A stretch of 64,000 nucleotides of DNA, from assembly GCA_016794145.1 (NCBI GenBank), contig JAEUKP010000004.1, positions 1-64,000 of the forward strand. The letters run 5' to 3'. Position 1 is the stretch's first letter, and each line of letters opens with the position of its first letter. A program made the translations under genes and the position numbers. The stretch comes from Alphaproteobacteria bacterium. GTDB lineage: Bacteria > Pseudomonadota > Alphaproteobacteria > Micavibrionales > Micavibrionaceae. Positions 48,056 through 57,193 of the stretch are shown piece by piece. The notes beneath the pieces were generated by a model. The model saw only the letters and a list, made by a program, of their open reading frames with translations. It was not told the origin of the DNA and did not search any database.

Positions 48056-48602
48056 CTTTCTCTCCATTTAAATTCGAAGGTATTAATTTCTCAAGGGCCT
48101 TTAATCCACGAGCCACAAGATGTTCGACTGCTTTTTCTGTTGTATTCATCGTATTTGCAACGTCACGTCGGCTATTTTCATGGAAATAGGTTAAAAGAAT
48201 GGCCTCTTGTTGCCGATCTGGAAGGGATTGAATCGCACGCAATAAAATCGTTCTATATTCTTTCTCTAACAGAATGTTGGGGGCAGTTTCGGGAACGGAC
48301 AAGTTATCAGGTATTGGGTCAGACCTATTCTTGCGGGATCGATGGATATCCATTGATGCATTATAAGTAAGGCGGGAGACCCAGGCCTGCACAGATCCAC
48401 CAGCTTGCCAACGCGGGGCATATTGCCACAGTTTAATTAATACATCTTGAGTGACATCTTCAGCAGAGGCCCTATCCCCCGATAGAAACCGGTAGGCCAT
48501 CGCGAATATTTTTTGGCTAAGGGCTTGTGACAGGGTGCGAAAGGCGGATTCATCGCCATTCGCAACTTGTTTCATAAGCTGGGTGAGTTCTGTATTACCC
48601 AT
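48030..48602 (-). CDS. ECF-type RNA polymerase sigma factor
   Basis: 190 residues. Region 2 reads LSGDRASAEDVTQDVLIKLW; region 4 reads LPDRQQEAILLTYFHENSRR and TTEKAVEHLVARGLKALEKL. No C-terminal extension. The gene overlaps the putative anti-sigma gene downstream and follows an EF-hand protein gene by 29 bases. The likely targets include its own operon, but I see no repeated promoter pair that proves it. Confidence 0.9.
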   Translation of the reverse strand: MGNTELTQLMKQVANGDESAFRTLSQALSQKIFAMAYRFLSGDRASAEDVTQDVLIKLWQYAPRWQAGGSVQAWVSRLTYNASMDIHRSRKNRSDPIPDNLSVPETAPNILLEKEYRTILLRAIQSLPDRQQEAILLTYFHENSRRDVANTMNTTEKAVEHLVARGLKALEKLIPSNLNGEKDVLAQRSF

Positions 48603-48631
48603 CCACAGACCTTTCTATTTCATGTACATGA

Positions 48632-49129
48632 TTATTCGGACAATCTGCCATCTGGTTTACCATCCTCTGGCCCACCATGATGGTTCTTATCTTTGAATCT
48701 GGCCTTGAATTTTTCGCGCATTGCCTCACGGCCTTTCTTTAACTCGTCTGGTGAAAGTTTGCCGTCTTTGTTGGTGTCTGTTTTGTTAAACATCTCCTCC
48801 ATGCGGTCTTTCTGGCTGGCAGCCATTTCTTCTTTGCTGATAAAACCATCCTTGTCAGTGTCCGTTTTATCAAACATTTCCTTACCACGTCTTTCGAATT
48901 GGGCTGCACGCTCATCAGCCTTACTGCCTTCTACAGGAGGCGGCCCATCATGTGGCATCTCAGCTGATGGGGGGGGCATTGGATGATCTTCAGCAAAGGC
49001 TGTGTTTGGGGTCACAGAGAACACCAAAAGGGCAACAACACTTAAGAGACCAAGGCCATGCAAGGCACCGCTAGCATTAAGCGGTGTATTGAGGTTTATA
49101 TTTCCGGGGAGCCTATTTTCTTTCTTCAT
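48632..49129 (-). CDS. Secreted EF-hand protein
   Basis: 165 residues from the ATG at 49129, with GGAAG upstream. A membrane or signal segment (about 25-47) ends near AFA. The mature part has two calcium loops, DTDKDGFISKEE and DTNKDGKLSPDE, with all expected ligand positions. The C-terminus is rich in Lys, His, Asp and Gly. Likely binds calcium in the periplasm. As first gene of the sigma cluster it may be a sensor or a regulated product. Confidence 0.8.
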   Translation of the reverse strand: MKKENRLPGNINLNTPLNASGALHGLGLLSVVALLVFSVTPNTAFAEDHPMPPPSAEMPHDGPPPVEGSKADERAAQFERRGKEMFDKTDTDKDGFISKEEMAASQKDRMEEMFNKTDTNKDGKLSPDELKKGREAMREKFKARFKDKNHHGGPEDGKPDGRLSE

Positions 49130-49288
49130 TTCTTTCTTCCTTTCAAGGGCTAGCAACTTCCAAAATATATCAGAATTTCGTCCTGAGAGAAGAACGTTTA
49201 CAATATCTCCTTTCCCCCGCAGCCTATGAAAAAAGTGAACAAAAATACGCTAACAACTTGTCGATGTTGGGTTTTCTTATAAAGACCA

Positions 49289-51232
49289 TTAAGATTTGGA
49301 TTGTGAACGCCCTTCAATCAGATCTTTGACAACATTAGGATCAGCCAGAGTGGAAATATCACCCAGACTATCCAGTTCGTTGGCCGAAATTTTGCGCAAA
49401 ATCCGCCGCATGATTTTTCCTGACCGTGTTTTCGGCAAATGCTGCGCCCACTGGATTACATCCGGTGTGGCAATCGGGCCAATGATTTTGCGCACTGTCT
49501 GCGTAATTTCTTTGCGCACACTGTCCGTCATCGTCAATCCGTCATGCAATGTGACATAGGCATAAATGCCTTGCCCCTTGATATCATGCGGAAAGCCAAC
49601 CACCGCCGATTCCGACACACAGGAATGTTCGTTGATCGCACTTTCAATCTCGGCTGTCCCCAAACGGTGTCCAGATACGTTGATCACGTCATCAACCCGT
49701 CCGGTAATCCAATAATACCCGTCCGCATCACGCCGTGCGCCGTCTCCGGTGAAATACATCCCCTTGAACGTCGAGAAATACGTCTTGATAAAGCGATCAT
49801 GGTCTTTGTAAACAGTTCGCATCATTCCGGGCCACGAGCCCAGCATGACCAGATTTCCTTCGGTTGCGCCTTCCAGAATCTGTCCATCATTATCGACCAA
49901 GGCTGGCTCGATCCCGAAGAATGGCAACGTTGCCGATCCGGGTTTTGTGGTTGTCGCCCCGGGAAGCGGGGTAATCAAATGCCCGCCGGTTTCGGTCTGC
50001 CACCACGTATCCACAATCGGACAGCGGCTTTCGCCCACCACATGATAATACCACAGCCATGCTTCATGGTTGATTGGTTCCCCCACCGTCCCCAGAATAC
50101 GCAAGGACTTCCGGCTGGCTTTGTGCACCCATTCATCCCCCTGCCGCAAAATCGAGCGGATAGCGGTTGGCGCGGTGTAAAAGATATTCACCTGATGCTT
50201 ATCCACCACTTGCCAGAAACGAGACCAATCCGGATAGTTTGGCACGCCTTCATACACCAGCGTCGTCGCCCCGTTGGCCAGAGGCCCATAAACAATATAG
50301 GAGTGTCCGGTCACCCAGCCCACATCGGCTGTACACCAGTAAATCTCACCCTCTTGGTAATCAAACGACCATTGATGGGTCAGGCTGGCAAAGACCATAT
50401 ACCCGCCGGTTGTGTGCAACACACCCTTTGGTTTACCGGTCGATCCGGATGTATAAAGGATAAACAGCGGGTCCTCGGCATTCATCGGTTCCGGTGCACA
50501 GTCTTTGGATTGCATGGGGACAGCTTCATGCCACCACACATCGCGTCCGGACACCCATTTAATATCGCCCCCCGTACGTTTGAACACCAATACGGTTTTC
50601 ACATCGGGACAAGATTCAAGAGCAATATCCACATTGGTTTTCAACGGAACTTTCTTCCCGCCCCGCAGGCCTTCATCCGCTGTCATAATAAAGGTTGAGT
50701 CACAGTCAATAATCCGGTCGCGGAGCGACTCCGGAGAGAACCCGCCAAACACCACCGAATGCACCGCCCCGATGCGGGCACAGGCCAACATGGCATAGGT
50801 CGCTTCCAAAATCATCGGCATATAGATCGTGACGCGGTCACCTTTTTTGACGCCATAAGCTTTGAGCGTATTGGCAAGGCGCGAGACTTCGTCTTTCAAC
50901 TCGGCATAGGTCACTTTTTTATCTTCGGATGGGTCATCCCCTTCGAAAATCAGCGCGGTCTGCTGCGCGCGCTGTGGCAAATGGCGATCAATACAATTAT
51001 ATGACGCATTCAATACGCCATCTTCATACCATTTGATCGACACATTTCCTTCAAAAGTAGAATTTTTGATTTTTGTCGGAAACGTGTCCCACGTTAAACG
51101 CTTGGCCATATCCCCCCAAAATTTATCGGGGTTCTTAATGGATTGTTCATATAATTCTGCATATTTTTTGGCCGTGATATGGGCAGATTTTACAACGGAT
51201 AGAGGTGGTTCAAAGCGTTCTTCAAAAGACAT
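49289..51232 (-). CDS. acs: Acetyl-CoA synthetase
   Basis: 647 residues. Converts acetate, ATP and CoA to acetyl-CoA. Motifs: [20 protein letters not shown], the acetate-pocket region [14 protein letters not shown], and the C-terminal [14 protein letters not shown] with the regulatory acetylation lysine. Codons are more GC-ending than in neighbours. It lies 91 bases downstream of the ABC ATPase on the same strand. Confidence 0.97.
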   Translation of the reverse strand: MSFEERFEPPLSVVKSAHITAKKYAELYEQSIKNPDKFWGDMAKRLTWDTFPTKIKNSTFEGNVSIKWYEDGVLNASYNCIDRHLPQRAQQTALIFEGDDPSEDKKVTYAELKDEVSRLANTLKAYGVKKGDRVTIYMPMILEATYAMLACARIGAVHSVVFGGFSPESLRDRIIDCDSTFIMTADEGLRGGKKVPLKTNVDIALESCPDVKTVLVFKRTGGDIKWVSGRDVWWHEAVPMQSKDCAPEPMNAEDPLFILYTSGSTGKPKGVLHTTGGYMVFASLTHQWSFDYQEGEIYWCTADVGWVTGHSYIVYGPLANGATTLVYEGVPNYPDWSRFWQVVDKHQVNIFYTAPTAIRSILRQGDEWVHKASRKSLRILGTVGEPINHEAWLWYYHVVGESRCPIVDTWWQTETGGHLITPLPGATTTKPGSATLPFFGIEPALVDNDGQILEGATEGNLVMLGSWPGMMRTVYKDHDRFIKTYFSTFKGMYFTGDGARRDADGYYWITGRVDDVINVSGHRLGTAEIESAINEHSCVSESAVVGFPHDIKGQGIYAYVTLHDGLTMTDSVRKEITQTVRKIIGPIATPDVIQWAQHLPKTRSGKIMRRILRKISANELDSLGDISTLADPNVVKDLIEGRSQSKS

Positions 51233-51322
51233 ACAGACCCCTTTTTTTTGGATATATGTTTGTCTTTTATTCTAACATAAAATACATCCGCGTTTCATCA
51301 TGCGGCGCAACAATAAGTCGTA

Positions 51323-52027
51323 TCAGGCAGCAATCTCCGCCAAGGAAAGAAACTCGCGCAAACGTGGGGTTTGTGGTGTCTCGAGAATAGAGGGAGCCCC
51401 TTTCTCGGTCACTTTTCCATCGCTCATAAAAATAATTTGATCTGCAGCACGTTTTGCAAAACCCAGATGGTGCGTAATCAAAAAGATTCCGATGCCGCGC
51501 TCTTTCAAATGGGTGAGCTTGGTCAGAATACGGGCGCTTTGTTCGACATCCAGTGCCGAGGTAATTTCATCCAGTAGCACATATTTGGGATTCAGGATCA
51601 AGGCTCGCGCCAACGCCACGCGTTGTCGTTGTCCCACCGAAGACTGGTTGGGATAATTGTCAATAAAATGCCCCATTTCAAACAGATTGATCAATCCTTC
51701 GATATCTTTTGCGGCATCCGGATTGTGATTGCGCGCCGGCAACATAATGTTTTCACGCAGGGTCAGGTGTGGCCACAAAAACAAGGATTGAAACACAGCC
51801 GTCACACGCGGCCATGGGGTATCCTGCGGGCCCAGAACAGTTCCGTCCAGAGAAATGCTGCCCTCATCCGGCAGGTCCAACATGCACAAAGCCCGCAGCA
51901 ATGTGGTCTTTCCCGTTCCCGATGGCCCGATAATGCAGGAAATCTGGCCGGGCGCGATATCAATATCCACCCCATCCAGAATTTTCCGCCCATCAAATGA
52001 TTTGTATATGTTCCGCGCTGACAGCAT
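51323..52027 (-). CDS. Amino-acid ABC transporter ATPase (GlnQ type)
   Basis: 234 residues. Walker A GPSGTGKTTLLRAL, signature SVGQRQRVALARAL (the LSGGQ position reads SSVGQ, a deviation), Walker B YVLLDEITSALD, and the H-loop in FLITHHLGFAKRA. It starts 28 bases after the deleted binding-protein remnant, so it ends the array B operon. The matching permease at 22.6 kb is the only candidate partner in the window. Base use is more GC-ending than in the binding proteins of array B. Confidence 0.87.
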   Translation of the reverse strand: MLSARNIYKSFDGRKILDGVDIDIAPGQISCIIGPSGTGKTTLLRALCMLDLPDEGSISLDGTVLGPQDTPWPRVTAVFQSLFLWPHLTLRENIMLPARNHNPDAAKDIEGLINLFEMGHFIDNYPNQSSVGQRQRVALARALILNPKYVLLDEITSALDVEQSARILTKLTHLKERGIGIFLITHHLGFAKRAADQIIFMSDGKVTEKGAPSILETPQTPRLREFLSLAEIAA

Positions 52028-52055
52028 AGATATGTACGTCCTTTAACATTGAAGG

Positions 52056-52197
52056 TTATTCATATGGCTTACGAACAAAGGTAAAAACATCCCGTCCGCA
52101 TCACGCGGTCAAAGGCCGATTCTTTGTCTTTATCATCTCCCGCCCATGCCGGAGCCGCAAGAGTGAGGAGCAAAAAAGTGAGAAGCAATTTTTTCAT
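52056..52197 (-). pseudogene. Internally deleted binding-protein gene
   Basis: The first 32 codons (signal peptide plus DKDKESAFDRVMRTG) match the neighbouring paralogues. The next bases, read one frame over, give DVFTFVRKPYE and a stop, the family C-terminus. About 240 codons are missing between them. In the present frame translation ends at 52069. A fourth copy of array B was lost here by deletion. Confidence 0.85.
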
Positions 52198-52391
52198 GTT
52201 CGTTTCCTTTTTTGAATTTCTACCACAGATGGACACGGATTGACGCGGATATTCTTTTGTCATTACCCGCTTTATGCTGGTAATCCACCTATTCTGGATT
52301 CCCCGAACAAGTCGGGGAATGACGGGAATTAGAATATCTGTGTTGATCCGTGTCCATCTGTGGTTTCACATTCTTACTCAATCTTTGCAGG
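52098..52391. repeat. Direct repeat, copy 1 (about 300 bases)
   Basis: Nearly identical to 53111-53413. It covers the signal-peptide codons of a binding protein, the intergenic palindromic element, and the last codons of the next binding protein. Differences are a few substitutions and one 9-base indel. Recombination between the copies would delete or duplicate a whole binding-protein gene. Confidence 0.9.
52223..52363. repeat. Inverted-repeat element, copy 1 (MITE-like)
   Basis: Ends CCACAGATGGACACGGAT and its complement (ATCCGTGTCCATCTGTGG) bound about 141 bases. A second internal palindrome, TTCCCCGAACAAGTCGGGGAA, lies in the middle. No coding capacity. It sits in the gap between two paralogous genes. 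Confidence 0.85.
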
Positions 52392-53210
52392 TGGGGGTAT
52401 GCGCATGAATATACGATTGGCCCCTTCATAATTGTTCAGAATACGATCAATATCTCCATCAAGCAGCATTTCCTCAATTGCCACATTGATCATTCCCGTG
52501 AAACGGGATTCTTCTGGTTTTATTGTAAAATTTTGAGGGATAATTTTAACCGGAGCATTTTTCCAAAGAGGTTTTATTTTCTTGGGGTTTTGTTCCATAA
52601 ATTTCTGACCAAAGACCATGTCGGTGAATGCTACATCTGCTTTTCCGGTGATCACAGCCATCATCATATCTGTCGGAGGCGCGTTTTGAGGAAGGCCTAA
52701 CTCTTTCGTTTTCGGGAATTGTTGTCTTTTGATAATTTGACTATTTTCACCATCAATTGTTACGACGGTTATCTCTGGCGAGTTGATCGCCATTTTCTTG
52801 TTAAAGCGGTTATCTTCAGCCTTCACGAAGGGAACAAGCGGGATGTAGAAAAGATTGTTGCTGTATGATGTAAATTTCCCTCGAGTGGCGGTTGGCCATC
52901 CTCCAGTGCATTCCATATCATATTTATGTGTTTCAAGGTCTTGAATATATGTTCCAAAGTTGAGTTCTTGAGTCCATTCGATTTTAAGCTCTAGCCTCTT
53001 TCCCATTTCTTCAACAATATCAAAGAATATACCAGATTTTTTTTTGGTATTTGGATCAATAGCAAGGAAAGGAGGCCATACAAAATACCCGCAGCGAATA
53101 GTCCCCGTGCGCATCACGCGGTCAAAGGCCGATTCTTTGTCTTTATCATCTCCCGCCCATGCCGGAGCCGCAAGAGTGAGGAGCAAAAAAGTGAGAAGCA
53201 ATTTTTTCAT
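52374..53210 (-). CDS. Periplasmic amino-acid-type binding protein, array B copy 1
   Basis: 278 residues from the ATG at 53210, the start of the conserved signal peptide (about 1-18, ending PAWA). Family-3 fold. Conserved elements: MRTGTIRCGYFVWPPF, FFDIVEEMGKRLELKIEW, and MECTGGWPTATRG with the second cysteine. Third gene in the minus-strand order copy 3, copy 2, copy 1, remnant, ATPase. Flanked on both sides by the same palindromic element. Confidence 0.86.
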   Translation of the reverse strand: MKKLLLTFLLLTLAAPAWAGDDKDKESAFDRVMRTGTIRCGYFVWPPFLAIDPNTKKKSGIFFDIVEEMGKRLELKIEWTQELNFGTYIQDLETHKYDMECTGGWPTATRGKFTSYSNNLFYIPLVPFVKAEDNRFNKKMAINSPEITVVTIDGENSQIIKRQQFPKTKELGLPQNAPPTDMMMAVITGKADVAFTDMVFGQKFMEQNPKKIKPLWKNAPVKIIPQNFTIKPEESRFTGMINVAIEEMLLDGDIDRILNNYEGANRIFMRIPPPAKIE

Positions 53211-53413
53211 GTTTGTTTCCTTTTTTGAATTTCTACCACAGATGGACACGGATTGACCCGGATATTCTTTTGTCATTACCTGCTTTATGCTGGTAATCCA
53301 TCCATTCATACCATTCTGGATTCCCCGAACAAGTCGGGGAATGACGGGAATTAGAATATCTGTGTTGATCCGTGTCCATCTGTGGTTTCACATCCTTACT
53401 CAATCTTTGCAGG
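53111..53413. repeat. Direct repeat, copy 2 (about 300 bases)
   Basis: Partner of 52098-52391. It spans the start of array B copy 1, the palindromic element and the last codons of copy 2 (AKIE tail), so both junctions of copy 1 are repeated. Confidence 0.9.
53236..53385. repeat. Inverted-repeat element, copy 2 (MITE-like)
   Basis: Same ends and inner palindrome as 52223-52363, with about nine extra bases near 53302-53312. Located between array B copies 1 and 2. Confidence 0.85.
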
Positions 53414-54244
53414 GTTTACGACACGCAAGAAAGTTTTCCCGGGTTCGGATTCCCATTTGCGCAACAAACGATCCATTGTGCCATCATGCTGCAAATCCAG
53501 AATGGCATTATTTAAAAAATCATTCAGGATCATTTCATGACGTTCCACGCCCAGATTAAATGATTGAAATTTAAGTGGTGTCTTCAAGCCAATCAATTTC
53601 AATTTTACAGAATTATGGCGGTTAAATTCTACAAATCCGTTCTGGTCGGTGACAATGGCATCCGCCTTCTTGGTATTCAGATCCATAACAAAGTTGGTGT
53701 TGCTTGCGTCATTTGGAAGCAAGTTTAATTTTGCTTTCGGGAAATACGCTTTGATCAATGCAACGGGGCCTTCCCCTTCTTGAGCCGAAAACGTAATATC
53801 GGGATTATTCAGTTTTGTCAGGTCATTGGATTTAAACCGTGGATCATCGACACGAACCATCGGATATATTCCTGAAAAGAAAAGCGGAAGCGTAAATGCC
53901 GCGGCCCGTCCTTGCCCGATATCCGGCCAGTTCGGCGTACACGCCACATCAAAGCGCCCAGTTTGGAGGCCAGGAATCCAGTTGGAGAAATTGGTCTCTT
54001 CTGTCCATTCGATTTTCAACCCAGCGCGCTTGCCGATCTCATTCATCATATCGACGGAAAACCCCGAAAGCTCCTTTGTGTTTGGATCTCGATAGGTAGC
54101 AGGCGGAAACACATAATACCCACAGCGGATTGTCCCTGTTTTCATGACCCGTTCGTAAGCAGATTCTTTGTCTTTATCATCTCCCGCCCATGCTGCTGGA
54201 GCCGCAAGAGTGAGGAGCAAAAAAGTGAGAAGAAATTTTTTCAT
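53396..54244 (-). CDS. Periplasmic amino-acid-type binding protein, array B copy 2
   Basis: 282 residues. Signal peptide residues 1-20. IRCGYYVFPPATYRDPNT and DVACTPNWPDIGQG keep both cysteines. The Arg after the second cysteine motif is replaced by Gln-Gly, which may alter ligand choice. Ends LRVVNPAKIE. It starts 18 bases after copy 3 stops, with no element between these two. Confidence 0.86.
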   Translation of the reverse strand: MKKFLLTFLLLTLAAPAAWAGDDKDKESAYERVMKTGTIRCGYYVFPPATYRDPNTKELSGFSVDMMNEIGKRAGLKIEWTEETNFSNWIPGLQTGRFDVACTPNWPDIGQGRAAAFTLPLFFSGIYPMVRVDDPRFKSNDLTKLNNPDITFSAQEGEGPVALIKAYFPKAKLNLLPNDASNTNFVMDLNTKKADAIVTDQNGFVEFNRHNSVKLKLIGLKTPLKFQSFNLGVERHEMILNDFLNNAILDLQHDGTMDRLLRKWESEPGKTFLRVVNPAKIE

Positions 54245-54262
54245 CGCGATGTCCTCTGGATA

Positions 54263-55090
54263 TTATTCGTATGGTAATTTTACACGCAAAAGGGTTTCTC
54301 TATCAATTGCATATTTCTGTAATATACGCTCTATTGTCCCATCATACATTAATTCATCCGTTGCAGTATTCAGCATATTGATAAATCGAAACTCATTTGC
54401 TGCCACACTGATATTTATAGGGATTACACGAATGGGAGCAGATTTGACACGGCGAATAGAATTCAGGTTGTGCTCCAAATAATTTTTCCCTTCGAAACTT
54501 GTAACCATTGTCGCATCAACCTTTTTAAATTTCACCATGTCTAAAGGTTCTGACTGGGGTGCGTCCCCGGCAATAGACGCAAGCGTACTTTTAGGAAAAT
54601 ATTTCTGCTGAGCAAGAGAGTTTGTGCCTCCGTCATGACCAGAAAATTTTACATTTACGTCATTCAATCTAGAAAGATTATTATCAAAGCGTTTTACCCC
54701 GTCCCGAACGTAAACATAGAACGGTAAATATCCAATTGGCTTTGTATATTCGACCTGCTTTCCACGAAGAGCATTCGGCCATCCTGTGGAGCATTCCGCG
54801 TCAAACTTCCCTTGATTCAAATCCTGCAGGTAGGTGCTTAAATTTAATTCTCCCGCCCAATCAATTTTAAGACTGAGAGCTTTTCCAATTTCTTCAACGT
54901 AATCCACAAATGCACCCGACATTTTTCCTGAATTCGGGTCTCTAATAATCAAAGGCGGGGATACCCAATAAGCACACCGGATTGTCCCCGTCCGCATCAC
55001 GCGGTCAAAGGCGGATTCTTTATCATCTCCCGCCCATGCTGCTGGAGCCGCAAGAGTGAGAAGCAAAAGAGAAAGAAGAATTTTTTTCAT
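54263..55090 (-). CDS. Periplasmic amino-acid-type binding protein, array B copy 3
   Basis: 275 residues. Signal peptide residues 1-20. MRTGTIRCAYWVSPPLIIRD (Cys followed by Ala where others have Gly) and DAECSTGWPNALRG. Ends LLRVKLPYE, the tail type also seen in the deleted remnant. As the first gene of array B, its promoter should lie in the 184 bases shared with the divergent trpA gene. Confidence 0.86.
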   Translation of the reverse strand: MKKILLSLLLLTLAAPAAWAGDDKESAFDRVMRTGTIRCAYWVSPPLIIRDPNSGKMSGAFVDYVEEIGKALSLKIDWAGELNLSTYLQDLNQGKFDAECSTGWPNALRGKQVEYTKPIGYLPFYVYVRDGVKRFDNNLSRLNDVNVKFSGHDGGTNSLAQQKYFPKSTLASIAGDAPQSEPLDMVKFKKVDATMVTSFEGKNYLEHNLNSIRRVKSAPIRVIPINISVAANEFRFINMLNTATDELMYDGTIERILQKYAIDRETLLRVKLPYE

Positions 55091-55274
55091 GATCGCATCC
55101 TATATTTTTGCGTATTCTTCCCTGCTTTTATCACAGATGTCTGGTTATGATAAGCGTTGAAGGTATGTTTATATTTTCTATTTATTTATGGGAATATTTT
55201 TGCTTCAAAAATAAAATCAGATTTCAGGAAGCTTTCTCTCTTGACCTTATCTCATAAAGAATCCATCTTATGGC

Positions 55275-56069
55275 ATGTCTAGACTTGCACAAAAATTTTC
55301 TGCATTAAAAAAAGAAGGGCGTGCAGCCCTTATCTCTTATGTGGTTGCTGGGGATCCTAATCCTGAAATCGGGCAACAGATCCTTGAGGCCCTGCCAGAG
55401 GCGGGAGTCGATATTATTGAGCTGGGTATTCCGTTTACAGATCCAATGGCAGATGGTCCGACCATTCAGGCCGCTGATATCCGTGCTCTTGCATCTGGGA
55501 TGACAGTTGCCAAGACACTGGATATGGTGCGTGTTTTTCGTCAGAAAGACACACATACACCGGTTGTTCTTATGGGATATTATAATCCTGTTTATATTTA
55601 TGGGGGGGCACGATTTGCAAAGGATGCTGCCGCCGCAGGTGTTGATGGATTGCTCCTGGTTGATCTCCCACCCGAAGAAGATTCTGAAATCAAGGGGGAT
55701 TTGAAAGCTGCGGGGATTGATCTTATTCGTTTAATTACGCCGACCTCAACCGGGGAGCGTCTTCAAAAGCTGGTTCAGGATGCGTCAGGATTTTTATATT
55801 ATGTCTCAATCGCTGGTGTAACAGGAACGAGCGCGATTGAGGTCGCTTCTGTTGCGCAGAGGGTAAACGATATTCAAAAAGTTAGTTCTTTGCCGATAGC
55901 GGTTGGTTTCGGAATCCGTAGTATCGAAGATGCGAAGGCCGTATCGGCTGTTGCTGATGGTGTTGTCATCGGCTCTGCCTTTGTTCGCATCATTGAAAAA
56001 ACAATTGAAAATCAGATAGTTAACGAAGTTGTCCGCCAGGTAAAATCCTATGCTGATGCTTTAGCTTGA
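55275..56069 (+). CDS. trpA: Tryptophan synthase, alpha subunit
   Basis: 264 residues. Cleaves indole-glycerol phosphate to indole. Motifs: IELGIPFTDPMADGPTIQ (catalytic Glu and Asp region) and YYVSIAGVTGTS (phosphate loop). It heads a trpA-accD-folC run. The partner trpB, normally directly upstream, is at 62-63 kb on the other strand. Confidence 0.96.
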   Translation: MSRLAQKFSALKKEGRAALISYVVAGDPNPEIGQQILEALPEAGVDIIELGIPFTDPMADGPTIQAADIRALASGMTVAKTLDMVRVFRQKDTHTPVVLMGYYNPVYIYGGARFAKDAAAAGVDGLLLVDLPPEEDSEIKGDLKAAGIDLIRLITPTSTGERLQKLVQDASGFLYYVSIAGVTGTSAIEVASVAQRVNDIQKVSSLPIAVGFGIRSIEDAKAVSAVADGVVIGSAFVRIIEKTIENQIVNEVVRQVKSYADALA

Positions 56070-56148
56070 GATTTGCCCCCTTTTTCCTCTATAATCCCCG
56101 CTTATTTTAAAACAGTTTTCAAAACCCTGAAAGTAAAGAGATCTCTCT

Positions 56149-57186
56149 ATGAACTGGTTAACCAATCTGATCCGTCCCAAAATTCGCTCGATCGTCGGGC
56201 CAAAAGATGTCCCCGACAATCTGTGGCAGAAATGCTCCTCTTGTGAAGGGATGTTGTTCCATCGTGACCTTGCCGAAAATATGAATGTTTGCAACCATTG
56301 TGGACACCATTTAAAGATTTCGGTCGCCGAACGCCTGGATTTATTATTTGATGGAGCGTATAAGAGGGTTGATGTCCCGAGCGTTCCACAAGATCCTTTG
56401 AAATTCAAGGATAAAAAGAAATATACCGATCGCCTAAAAGAGGCTCAGGCCAAGACAGGTGAAAAAGATGCCATTATTGTAGCAGAGGGTGAAATTGGTG
56501 GAATGCCGGTTGTTGTTGCTGCCTTTAACTTTGATTTTATGGGTGGTTCGATGGGGGCTGCTGTTGGTGAGGGGATTGTTCGTGCTGCCGAAACCGCTGT
56601 TGCCAGAAATGCGGCTCTCCTTGCCATACCAGCATCAGGTGGTGCACGGATGCAGGAAGGCATGATTTCCCTGATCCAGTTACCGCGCAGTGTGATTGCT
56701 GTGCGTATGGTCAAAGACTCTGGCCTTCCATATATTGTTTTATTGACAGACCCGACAACAGGTGGGGTCAGCGCATCCTTTGCGATGCTTGGCGATATTC
56801 ATATTGCAGAACCTGGCTGTATGATTGGATTCGCAGGGAAACGTGTTATCGAAGAAACGATCCGCGAACAATTGCCACCAGGCTTCCAGACGGCTGAATA
56901 CCTTAAAGATCATGGGATGGTCGATATCGTTGTCCCACGCAAAGACTTAAAAGAGACTCTTTCTCGCATTTTGAATTTGTTAATGAATCGGACAGGCGGA
57001 TTGCGCCCTAAAGGAAAAATAGGAAATGCTTCACCAGGAAAGGTTACAAACGCCAATGGTGCCTTGTTCGGAGGTCAGAACAGATCGTCATTTGCTCCCC
57101 ATACGACTACGGTGAATCAGGTGGATCCGGCCAATGATCGGCCTGAGCTAAAAGAGTCAGCCCGTGTTACAGCCTCCCAGAAATAA
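56149..57186 (+). CDS. accD: Acetyl-CoA carboxylase carboxyltransferase, beta subunit
   Basis: 345 residues. N-terminal zinc ribbon with four cysteines (CSSC and CNHC), then the crotonase-fold carboxyltransferase (GGSMGAAVGEGIVRAAETAV, ASGGARMQEGM). The C-terminal 45 residues are a low-complexity extension rich in Asn, Ala and Lys. First committed step of fatty-acid synthesis together with AccA. Eighty bases after trpA, seven before folC. Confidence 0.95.
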   Translation: MNWLTNLIRPKIRSIVGPKDVPDNLWQKCSSCEGMLFHRDLAENMNVCNHCGHHLKISVAERLDLLFDGAYKRVDVPSVPQDPLKFKDKKKYTDRLKEAQAKTGEKDAIIVAEGEIGGMPVVVAAFNFDFMGGSMGAAVGEGIVRAAETAVARNAALLAIPASGGARMQEGMISLIQLPRSVIAVRMVKDSGLPYIVLLTDPTTGGVSASFAMLGDIHIAEPGCMIGFAGKRVIEETIREQLPPGFQTAEYLKDHGMVDIVVPRKDLKETLSRILNLLMNRTGGLRPKGKIGNASPGKVTNANGALFGGQNRSSFAPHTTTVNQVDPANDRPELKESARVTASQK

Positions 57187-57193
57187 GAGTGTA

